A stretch of DNA of 64,000 bases from positions 22,494 through 86,493 of the forward strand of contig NZ_BMOD01000021.1 in assembly GCF_014646895.1 (NCBI RefSeq). Direction: 5' to 3'. Each line of letters opens with the position of its first letter. Within the stretch, counting starts at the first letter, position 1. Below, one piece after another: positions 58,059 through 64,000 of this stretch. The notes beneath the pieces are model-generated. The model was not told where the DNA came from, did no database searches, and worked only from the letters and a program-made list of their open reading frames with translations. Origin of the DNA: Deinococcus roseus. GTDB taxonomy: Bacteria > Deinococcota > Deinococci > Deinococcales > Deinococcaceae. The translations under genes were made by a program, and so were the position numbers.

Positions 58059-58481
58059 TCAATTCTTGCTGGGCACCACCATCACCGGAACAGGTGTGCG
58101 TTGCATCACGCCCTGGGCCACACTGCCCAGAAACAGCAGGTTCAGGCCCTTGCGGGCATGGGTGCCCATGAAAATGAAGTGGGCTCCGTACTCCTGCGCG
58201 GCTTTCACAATGGCATCCACAGGGTGCCCCATCACCACTTCGGACTCGATGTTGGCCCTCTGCGCCTCCTCAAACTGGGACAGCACCTCATGCTGAAAGT
58301 GGCGCTCGATGGCCTCATGGTTGGCCTGCACCCCCAGCGAGGCCTGATAGGGCAGAGAACGCACCTGGGGATCAAAAACATGCAAAAGTTTGATCTGGGC
58401 ATCGGGCATCAGCTCCCGGGCCAGTTGCAAGGCCTTGTGGGCACCTTCAGAAAAATCCGTGGGAACCAGAATGCGGGTCAT
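58059..58481 (-). CDS. Universal stress protein (UspA fold)
   Basis: This 140-residue USP domain begins MTRILVPTDFSEGAHKALQLA with the ADP/ATP-binding strand and ends with GTHARKGLNLLFLGSVAQGVMQRTPVPVMVV, the G-x2-G-x9-G-S/T ATP loop (with H-A-R in the first spacing). ATG 58481 follows GAGGAGG by 7 nt. A single-domain stress protein of unknown target. Confidence 0.92.
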   Translation of the reverse strand: MTRILVPTDFSEGAHKALQLARELMPDAQIKLLHVFDPQVRSLPYQASLGVQANHEAIERHFQHEVLSQFEEAQRANIESEVVMGHPVDAIVKAAQEYGAHFIFMGTHARKGLNLLFLGSVAQGVMQRTPVPVMVVPSKN

Positions 58482-58625
58482 GGTGAATCCTCCTCACTTC
58501 CATTGTGCGCCCACCGAAGCCCCAAAAGCAGGGAAGAATCTCGCAGAAACCCCCTTCTGAAATGTGCCAGATGTCGAGATGATTTGCTGTTGTGATGCAG
58601 TACAGGGGTTAAGGTGAACCACCCC

Positions 58626-59522
58626 ATGAGCACCTTCTTCAACATCCTCCCCATGCTGCTGATCTTTCTGATCGGGGTGATCATTCGGCGCACGGGAATC
58701 CTGAGCATCCGGGACGCCGAAGCCCTGCTGAAAGTGGTCTTCAACGTCACCGCCCCGGCTTTGTTCATTGCCTCGGTGAGCCAGTTGAAGATCGGGCATG
58801 ACATCCTGCTGCTGCCGCCCCTGGGCATTGCCATGTTCTTTGGCATCTACCTGCTGGCCCTGCCTCTGGGAAAACTGCTCAAACTCCCCAGGCCCACTCT
58901 CGGAACGTTCCTGCTGGGTTCATCCATCATGAACGTCACCTTCGTGCTGCCGTTTTTTGTGGCAGTGTACGGCATTCAGGAAGCCGGGCGGATCTCCTTT
59001 CTGGACCTCGGCAATGCCCTGGTGGTGTTCACCTTCGGGTATGCCCTGGCCTGCAAAATGGGGGAGAATGCCCGCAGTGGCAACATGGCAGGCCGCATCC
59101 TCACCTCACCGCCCATCATTGGAATTGTGATTGGGCTGGTCATCAACCTGTTTTCCCTGCACCCCCCAGATCCCATCATGAACACCCTGACCATGCTGGG
59201 CACCGCCACCCTCCCGATGGTGATGCTGGCCCTGGGCATGTATTACAGTCCCAGGATTCGCAATCTGCCTGTGACCTTCCTGGCCATTGGGCTCAGGATG
59301 CTGGTGGGTTTTGGTCTGGGCCTCCTGCTGGCGCAGGTGCTGGGCCTGACCGGGATCAATCGGGTGCTGCTGCTCCTGACCGCCAGCGCCCCTGCAGGCA
59401 CCAACACCCTCACCTTCTCGGTGCTGGAAAAACTGGACACCGAACTGGCCGCCAGCATTGTCTCCACCTCTATTCTGATGGGCCTGGTGCTGGTTCCGGT
59501 GATTTTGATGCTCACCAGCTGA
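58626..59522 (+). CDS. AEC-family transporter
   Basis: This 298-residue membrane protein has about ten helices and the auxin-efflux-carrier (AEC, bile-acid-related) repeats. MLLIFLIGVIIRRTGILSIRDAEALLKVVFNVTAPALFI is a typical N-terminal segment. ATG 58626 (AAGGTG 9 nt upstream) is preferred over GTG 58614. Substrate unknown, usually a small organic acid. A terminator follows. Confidence 0.88.
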   Translation: MSTFFNILPMLLIFLIGVIIRRTGILSIRDAEALLKVVFNVTAPALFIASVSQLKIGHDILLLPPLGIAMFFGIYLLALPLGKLLKLPRPTLGTFLLGSSIMNVTFVLPFFVAVYGIQEAGRISFLDLGNALVVFTFGYALACKMGENARSGNMAGRILTSPPIIGIVIGLVINLFSLHPPDPIMNTLTMLGTATLPMVMLALGMYYSPRIRNLPVTFLAIGLRMLVGFGLGLLLAQVLGLTGINRVLLLLTASAPAGTNTLTFSVLEKLDTELAASIVSTSILMGLVLVPVILMLTS

Positions 59523-59541
59523 GCAGCCAGATCAAACAAGT

Positions 59542-59575
59542 AAAAACCCCGAGAGAAATCTCGGGGTTTCTTTTC
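59542..59575 (+). terminator. Terminator after the AEC gene
   Basis: AAACCCCGAGA and TCTCGGGGTTT arms with a GAAA loop, then CTTTTC. Confidence 0.85.
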
Positions 59576-59652
<77 letters not shown>

Positions 59653-59689
59653 ATGCCTTTTGATGCTTTTGCTGCTTCGCCATTAAAAG

Positions 59690-59780
59690 TGGCGGAGAGG
59701 GAGGGATTTGAACCCTCGGTACCCTTTTGAAGTACGTGCCCTTAGCAGGGGCATGGTTTAAGCCACTCACCCACCTCTCC
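59690..59780 (-). tRNA. tRNA-Ser (GCT)
   Basis: The 91-nt class II tRNA with a long variable arm and encoded CCA. Anticodon loop CTGCTAA with GCT, reading AGC/AGT. Acceptor GGAGAGG/CCTCTCC. Confidence 0.93.
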
Positions 59781-59801
59781 AAGAACAAACCTGCACGTCG
59801 T

Positions 59802-59889
59802 TGGCGGAGGGAGAGGGATTCGAACCCCCGGTAGGTCGCCCTACAACGGTTTTCAAGACCGCCGCTTTAAACCACTCAGCCATCCCTCC
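59802..59889 (-). tRNA. tRNA-Ser (TGA)
   Basis: The 88-nt class II tRNA with a long variable arm and CCA. Anticodon loop CTTGAAA with TGA, reading UCA and related codons. It is the first of three tandem tRNA genes on the minus strand. Confidence 0.93.
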
Positions 59890-59984
59890 GAACACGGATC
59901 ACAGCTTCATCTTGGCGACCAGCCTCAGACGCATGGAGAAGTATACGGAAGTCTCAGGATTTTGTCAACACTTGCAGGAGGGGC

Positions 59985-60047
59985 GCAGAAGGCAAAAGGC
60001 GGAAGGCAGAGGGCACAGAGCCGAGAGCCGAGGGCCGAGGGTCAAAA
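59985..60047. repeat. Degenerate 7-bp repeats (9 units)
   Basis: GCAGAAG, GCAAAAG, GCGGAAG, GCAGAGG, GCACAGA, GCCGAGA, GCCGAGG, GCCGAGG, GTCAAAA. The intergenic stretch 59890-60168 holds nothing else that can be supported apart from a possible tRNA promoter near 59940. Confidence 0.85.
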
Positions 60048-60168
60048 AGCATGTACAGGACTTACATAAAGAAAAGATCAAAATGTGGAGACCAGAGAGG
60101 CAGAAATGACCTCTGCAGAAACAAACAACTTGCATGTTCTTGACTGGAATTCTCCTGGAAAAGCTTTT

Positions 60169-60207
60169 TGCCTTCTGCCTTCTGCCTTCTGCTTTCAGCT
60201 TTCTGCC
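60169..60207. repeat. 7-bp repeats in inverted orientation (5.5 units)
   Basis: TGCCTTC three times, then TGCTTTC, AGCTTTC, TGCC; its reverse complement matches the GCAGAAG units of 59985-60047. It ends at the stop of the cyclo-ligase gene. Confidence 0.85.
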
Positions 60208-60211
60208 ACCT

Positions 60212-60787
60212 TCAAAACCCCGAGTTCGTCTCGGTCAACCCATACTCTGTGACGATCCACTGCACAGGAACATCGTGTTCCTCGTGGGGGAGTTTGCTGA
60301 CCAGCAGAGCATCGCTGGTGACCCCGATCAGTTTGCAGTCCCGGGAGAGCGAGAGCAGAAAGCGGTCATAGTGACCCATGCCATACCCCAGGCGGTACCC
60401 TTGCTGATCGAAGGCCAGACCGGGAATGAGCACCAGTTGCAGGATTTGCGGGTCTTCCTCGGGGGTGCCGTGGGGGGGCTGCAGCATGCCCAGCGGATGA
60501 CGCTGGATGGCCGTGTCCCAGCGGTGGATGGTCATGTGAGGATCGGGTTCCACCTCGGCCTTGGGAACATAGAAGGACACTTCTGGCAGCAGACGGGGCA
60601 GGCGTTCCAGGCTGACTTCGCTGCCAAAAGCCTTGTAGGTCAGAACATGCTGAATGTCCTGATCGTAAATCCATTGTGCGAGGTGCTGGCTGACGTCTTC
60701 GGACACGTCGGGGGTGCTTTTGCGGGTGGTCCTGGCCCATTTGCGCCAGTCTTGTTTCGCGGACCCCAAAGAGGGCATGCTGTGCAT
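60212..60787 (-). CDS. 5-formyltetrahydrofolate cyclo-ligase
   Basis: This 191-residue enzyme converts 5-formyl-THF to 5,10-methenyl-THF using ATP. The signature YGMGHYDRFLL (G-x-G-x-G-x-Y-D-R) and QLVLIPGLAFDQQGYRLGYG are present; it ends VTEYGLTETNSGF. TATACT lies 8 nt before ATG 60787. It belongs with folE2 to folate metabolism though far from it. The gene is flanked by 7-bp repeats on both sides. Confidence 0.93.
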   Translation of the reverse strand: MHSMPSLGSAKQDWRKWARTTRKSTPDVSEDVSQHLAQWIYDQDIQHVLTYKAFGSEVSLERLPRLLPEVSFYVPKAEVEPDPHMTIHRWDTAIQRHPLGMLQPPHGTPEEDPQILQLVLIPGLAFDQQGYRLGYGMGHYDRFLLSLSRDCKLIGVTSDALLVSKLPHEEHDVPVQWIVTEYGLTETNSGF

Positions 60788-60965
60788 ACATTGTCAGTAT
60801 AGCGGGTTTGTGGAGTTGCAGATGGTAAGCAATGTGGGGGATGCCGAGGGCATAAAGCTTGGGTTTAGGGTGTTGAATTGTTTCGCAAATGGTTGAAGAC
60901 AAAGACAGAACGGGCGAAAGATCCCTACAAATGCTTTGACATTTTGACTTCCGGCATTTATGTTG

Positions 60966-61021
60966 CACTCGGCACTCGGCACTCGGCACTCGGCACTCGG
61001 CACTCGGCACTCGGCACTCGG
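60966..61021. repeat. Eight perfect copies of CACTCGG
   Basis: 56 bp of exact 7-bp tandem repeat between the cyclo-ligase gene and purE. The reverse complement CCGAGTG resembles the GCCGAGR units at 60020-60040. Confidence 0.95.
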
Positions 61022-61061
61022 CTTGTTTAATGCAAAAAGCCGCATCCAGATCAGGGTGCCT

Positions 61062-61067
61062 TATGAT
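61062..61067 (+). promoter_or_regulatory. -10 box of purE
   Basis: TATGAT lies 7 nt before ATG 61075, leaderless arrangement. Confidence 0.55.
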
Positions 61068-61074
61068 GTCTCCC

Positions 61075-61608
61075 ATGAGTCTTTCTTCTCAGCCCCTGAT
61101 TGGTGTGGTGATGGGCAGCCGGTCTGATTTTGAAACCATGGAGCATGCCTTGAATGTGTTGCAGGAACTCAAGGTTCCTTATGAAGTGCGGGTGCTCAGT
61201 GCCCACCGCACACCTCATCTGCTTTCCAGTTATGCCGAAAGCGCCAGAGGCCGTGGCCTGAGGGCCATCATTGCAGGGGCAGGAGGGGCGGCGCACCTTC
61301 CGGGGATGCTGGCTTCGTTCACCACCCTGCCTGTGCTGGGGGTTCCTGTGCAGTCCAAGACCATGAGCGGTCTGGACAGCCTGTACAGCATTGTGCAGAT
61401 GCCTGGAGGCATTCCTGTGGGCACTTTTGCCATTGGCAAGGCCGGAGCCACAAATGCAGGCATTTTTGCGGCAAGCCTGCTTTCCAGTGAGTTCCCAGAG
61501 ATCCGGGAAACCCTGGACAGTTACCGCAGCAACCTGACCCAGACGGTGCTGGACAATCCCTATTTTGAGGGGCATCCAGAAGCACCCACAGGGGAAAACA
61601 CCCCATGA
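61075..61608 (+). CDS. purE: N5-carboxyaminoimidazole ribonucleotide mutase PurE
   Basis: PurE moves CO2 from N5-CAIR to C4 in purine synthesis. The 177-residue class I enzyme has VVMGSRSDFETMEHA (phosphate loop), VLSAHRTPHLLSSYA with the catalytic His, and GAGGAAHLPGMLAS followed by PVLGVPVQSKTMSGLDSL. ATG 61075 is preferred by the TATGAT box. Its stop overlaps the purK ATG (ATGA), giving a coupled purEK operon. Confidence 0.96.
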   Translation: MSLSSQPLIGVVMGSRSDFETMEHALNVLQELKVPYEVRVLSAHRTPHLLSSYAESARGRGLRAIIAGAGGAAHLPGMLASFTTLPVLGVPVQSKTMSGLDSLYSIVQMPGGIPVGTFAIGKAGATNAGIFAASLLSSEFPEIRETLDSYRSNLTQTVLDNPYFEGHPEAPTGENTP

Positions 61609-62735
61609 ATCCCCTCAAGCCTGGTTCGACCATTGGGTTTCTGGGAGGAGGTCAGCTGGCCCGCATGCTGGCCATGGCTGCGACCAGCATGGGGTACAAA
61701 ACGGTGTTTCTGGAGCCTGACCCCCATGCTCCTGCTGCAGAGGTTTCCCAGCACATTCAGGCCCCTTACACCGATGAAGCGGCCCTGGCAAAACTGGCTG
61801 AGCTTTCCGATGTGGTGACCCTGGAGTTTGAGAACGTGCCAGACGACGCCCTGAATTTTCTGGAATCCAGGGTTCCGGTGTACCCTCAGGCGCAGGCGTT
61901 CCAGGTGTCCAGAAACCGCATTCTGGAAAAACAGACTTTGCAGGACGCAGGACTGCAGGTGGCCCCTTACCGGGTGATTCGCACAGAGGCAGACCTTGAA
62001 GGTGCTCTGGCAGAGCTGGGTGGCAAAGCCATCCTGAAAACCGCAGAACTGGGCTACGACGGCAAAGGCCAGGCCCGGGTGTTCAGCGATCAGGAGGCCC
62101 TGGAAGCTTTCCAGAAATTTGGTGTGGATTCTGTGCTCGAAAGCTTTGTGCCTTTTGTGCGTGAGATCAGCGTGCAGATTGCCAGGGCACCCAGCGGTTA
62201 CGCCAGCCTTTCTGGCATTGTGGAGAACGTGCACCACCAGGGCATCCTGAAGCGCAGTATTTTTCCTGCCCGGGTCAGTGAACAGGTGGTGGGCACTGCC
62301 CGTGAATTTGCTGTGAAACTGGCAGAGCACCTGAATCTGGTGGGTTTGCTCACCCTGGAACTTTTTGTGCTGCCAGATGACACTGTGCTGGTCAATGAAA
62401 TTGCACCCCGTGTGCACAACTCGGGCCACCTGACCATGAATGGTGGGGGCATCAGCCAGTTTGAAGCCCAGATCCGCGCAGTGGCAGATTTGCCGCAGTG
62501 GGATTTTGAGCCTTACATGGCCTGCAGCATGGTGAACATCCTGGGCTGGGAGAAAATCGAACCCGAATGGGACGCCCTGACCGGCATTCAGGGAGCGCAC
62601 CTGCACCTGTATGGCAAGGCCAACCGTGCAGGACGCAAAATCGGACACCTCAACATCGCACACTTTGATCCCAATGTGGTGTGGGGATCCACCAAGATTG
62701 CAGAGATGCTGCTGTTCGGGGATGTCAGCCCTTAA
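61605..62735 (+). CDS. purK: N5-carboxyaminoimidazole ribonucleotide synthase PurK
   Basis: PurK makes N5-CAIR from AIR, ATP and bicarbonate. The 376-residue ATP-grasp protein has the N-terminal GGGQLARMLAMAATSMG, the ATP-grasp KTAELGYDGKGQ, VREISVQIAR and LLTLELFVLPDDTVLVNEIAPRVHNSGH with the metal ligands. ATG overlaps the purE stop. No purine riboswitch is visible upstream of the operon. Confidence 0.96.
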   Translation: MNPLKPGSTIGFLGGGQLARMLAMAATSMGYKTVFLEPDPHAPAAEVSQHIQAPYTDEAALAKLAELSDVVTLEFENVPDDALNFLESRVPVYPQAQAFQVSRNRILEKQTLQDAGLQVAPYRVIRTEADLEGALAELGGKAILKTAELGYDGKGQARVFSDQEALEAFQKFGVDSVLESFVPFVREISVQIARAPSGYASLSGIVENVHHQGILKRSIFPARVSEQVVGTAREFAVKLAEHLNLVGLLTLELFVLPDDTVLVNEIAPRVHNSGHLTMNGGGISQFEAQIRAVADLPQWDFEPYMACSMVNILGWEKIEPEWDALTGIQGAHLHLYGKANRAGRKIGHLNIAHFDPNVVWGSTKIAEMLLFGDVSP

Positions 62736-62740
62736 GCCTG

Positions 62741-62813
62741 CCCCCACCTCGCTCGCACGCTCGCTTTCCTCCCCCACCAGTGGGGGAGGACCAGCCGGAG
62801 GCTGCGGTGGAGG
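62741..62813. repeat. REP-like palindromic element
   Basis: An inner hairpin CCTCCCCCA / TGGGGGAGG (62768-62776, 62781-62789) is framed by outer arms CCCCCACCTCGC (62741-62752) and GCGGTGGAGG (about 62804-62813). High GC and nested dyads resemble intergenic REP or MITE elements. It could also act as the purK terminator, though no T run follows. Confidence 0.5.
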
Positions 62814-62847
62814 AACAATGGACACAGCAACACCTGCGGGTGTAGCG

Positions 62848-62853
62848 TAAATT
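62848..62853 (+). promoter_or_regulatory. -10 box of the PfkB kinase gene
   Basis: TAAATT lies 7 nt before ATG 62861, leaderless arrangement. Confidence 0.5.
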
Positions 62854-62860
62854 TCAGACC

Positions 62861-63835
62861 ATGACTGAATTTGTGACTGACCCTGCAAAAAATGTGTTGA
62901 TTGCACTCGGGGACCTGAACTGGGATGTGCTGGCCAAACCCGATTCGATGTTGCTTCCAGGAGGAGACACCACCGGGGTGATGAAACTGATGGGGGGTGG
63001 CAGTGCTGCCAATGTGGCGGCCTGGGCTGCGCGGGTGGGTTGCCCGACCACTTTTGTGGGCAAAGTGGGCAAGGACCGTTTTGGCGAGATGGCTGAACAG
63101 GAACTCGCTGCAGAGGGGGTCAAAACCGAACTGATCTGGTGCGACACCCAGCCCACCGGGGTGATTCTGGCCCTGATCGACCAGAATGGACAGCGTTCCA
63201 TGCTTTCCGGTCAGGGGGCGGATTTCTACCTGTACCCTTCAGAATTGCCGGTGTCTGCCCTCACCAGTGGTCGGCATTTGCACCTGACCGCCTGGAGTCT
63301 GTTCACCGACCCGCCCCGTGCAGCAGCTTTGCGTGCGGCGGCCCTCTGTGAGCGGGCAGGCATGACCATCTCGCTGGATCCGGGCAGTTTCCAGATGATC
63401 TCGCAGATGGGGCGCAACGACTTCATTGACCTGATGCACGACATCGAATTTGACATCTTGCTGCCCAACCGGGATGAAGCCCACGCCCTGAGCGGCAAAC
63501 GCGACCCCCAGGCCATGCTGAAGTGGTTCCGACACGAATTCCCCAATGCCCTGGTGGTGCTGAAACTGGACCGCGAAGGGGTTTTGATTGACACCCCCCA
63601 GGGAGAACGCATCCAGGTCAGTGCTTCCCATGATGTTGTGGTGGATGCCACCGGAGCAGGGGACAGTTTCGGAGGGGCTTTTCTGGGCGTGTACCTGCGC
63701 ACCGGAGACCTCAGACTGGCCGCACAGTGTGCAGTGCAAGCTGCAGGCTGGGTGATTTCCCGTTACGGTGCCCGTGCACCTTTCGATGCGGATTTGCGCC
63801 AGAGGCTGGAACGGTACCGGCAACTGGTGGGGTAG
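62861..63835 (+). CDS. PfkB-family carbohydrate kinase
   Basis: This 324-residue ribokinase-like enzyme has the first PfkB signature GGGSAANVAAWAARVG and the second DATGAGDSFGGAFLGVYL with the catalytic Asp. LPNRDEAHALSG and VVLKLDREGVLI are the usual ATP-side elements. The substrate may be a sugar, ribose or nucleoside; the sequence does not decide. TAAATT 7 nt before the ATG. Its stop is 35 bp from the stop of the transposase gene. Confidence 0.9.
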   Translation: MTEFVTDPAKNVLIALGDLNWDVLAKPDSMLLPGGDTTGVMKLMGGGSAANVAAWAARVGCPTTFVGKVGKDRFGEMAEQELAAEGVKTELIWCDTQPTGVILALIDQNGQRSMLSGQGADFYLYPSELPVSALTSGRHLHLTAWSLFTDPPRAAALRAAALCERAGMTISLDPGSFQMISQMGRNDFIDLMHDIEFDILLPNRDEAHALSGKRDPQAMLKWFRHEFPNALVVLKLDREGVLIDTPQGERIQVSASHDVVVDATGAGDSFGGAFLGVYLRTGDLRLAAQCAVQAAGWVISRYGARAPFDADLRQRLERYRQLVG

Positions 63836-64000
63836 GGATGCAGCCGAGATACTGTAGTTGCGGAGGGAAGTCAAGGCAAGCCGTAAGCTGGATCAAAAGG
63901 CTTGCCTTGCTTCACCAGCGCAAAAGCCACCTGCAAAATCTTCCTGGTCAGAGCACACAACGCCACCTTGGAGGGTTTCCCTCGCGCCTTCAACGCCCGA
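63836..64000 (-). mobile_element. End of an IS110-family insertion sequence
   Basis: The right end of the window holds the 3' end of a transposase frame and up to 35 bp of flanking sequence; the element continues beyond the window, so its other end cannot be located. Confidence 0.6.
63871..64000 (-). CDS. IS110-type transposase, C-terminal fragment
   Basis: The 42 visible residues before the stop at 63871 read KVALCALTRKILQVAFALVK and GKPFDPAYGLP, which resemble the C-terminal end of IS110/IS116/IS902 transposases (Transposase_20 region, usually near R-K-L-L-x-x-x-x-x-L-x-x-G-K-P-F-D-P). The N-terminal part with the DEDD catalytic residues is outside the window. The short 35-bp gap after the stop leaves little room for a guide RNA downstream, so if it exists it lies on the far side of the gene. 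Confidence 0.7.
   Translation of the reverse strand, partial: RALKARGKPSKVALCALTRKILQVAFALVKQGKPFDPAYGLP

Noticed and set aside
59801..60109. 102-codon plus-strand frame
   Set aside because: It covers a tRNA-Ser gene and 7-bp repeats.
60966..61021. CRISPR-like array
   Set aside because: The repeats are 7 bp with no spacers; no cas genes in the window. No CRISPR array was seen elsewhere.
60794..61045. Frame with a repeated SAECRVP peptide
   Set aside because: The protein repeat is only the translation of the CACTCGG 7-bp array in three frames.

Overview
The window looks like chromosomal DNA of a Deinococcus-type bacterium. The signs are moderately high GC with a strong G/C third-position bias, a long PilF/PilB-type type IV pilus ATPase with three MshEN-like blocks, CsaB with a DUF5693-like partner (S-layer anchoring), a bacillithiol-type (BshB-like) deacetylase, and more than 20 genes whose start codon lies only 5-8 nt after a TANNNT -10 box (leaderless transcription). 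No source label was available, so the genus is an inference.

Layout. 1-7.6 kb (minus strand): a TPR protein cut by the window edge, an ArsR regulator, pilT, and an operon yfiH-yqeG-pilB. 7.8-11.8 kb: fabI, a small membrane protein behind a phased TTCAG array, a small unknown protein, and a TPR-like protein followed at once by a 44-residue secreted peptide. 11.9-17 kb: SDR, GNAT, MFS, folE2 and purA. 17.2-19.7 kb: two S41-like proteases in an operon. 20-23.6 kb: udk, a DUF5693-like protein and csaB. 23.7-28.5 kb: NHL lipoprotein, ROK kinase, thioesterase, FtsB/DivIC-like protein, M20 peptidase and a secreted protein. 28.6-34.7 kb: split zinc-ribbon/SHOCT-like protein, a CHASE4-like/HAMP/PAS/GGDEF enzyme, prepilin peptidase and a peptide-binding lipoprotein. 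34.9-41 kb: deacetylase, dsRBD protein, HAD phosphatase, YraN, LapA-like, SnoaL-like, GNAT, nitrilase and M1 peptidase. 41.1-44.7 kb: a heterodimeric ABC exporter. 45.2-48.3 kb: lon behind a HAIR-like operator, then a membrane protein. 48.5-55.2 kb: HD-GYP protein, GAF/PAS/GGDEF enzyme, Lrp, EamA, GNAT, a class III-like sirtuin with a coupled partner, and an unknown protein. 55.4-59.5 kb: a fused two-domain sugar ABC permease, KTSC protein, small acidic protein, Usp and AEC transporter. 59.6-59.9 kb: three tRNAs. 60.2-64 kb: 5-formyl-THF cyclo-ligase, purE-purK, a PfkB kinase and the end of an IS110-type transposase.

Themes. Type IV pilus motors (PilT, PilB) and the prepilin peptidase sit in one 33-kb stretch but in separate units. 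Three c-di-GMP turnover proteins are present. Purine synthesis is represented by purA, purE and purK, and folate metabolism by folE2 and the 5-formyl-THF ligase.

The most unusual material is between the genes or in small genes. (1) The TPR-protein/secreted-peptide pair at 9.8-11.4 kb resembles Rap-Phr gene order. (2) A family of degenerate 7-bp repeats occurs at about eight places. (3) Tandem repeats lie directly against terminators of four convergent gene pairs. (4) Six TTCAG boxes are spaced 10.5 bp apart upstream of a small membrane gene. (5) A MalF-MalG-like permease fusion has no partners nearby. All functional statements come from reading sequence motifs; no searches were run.
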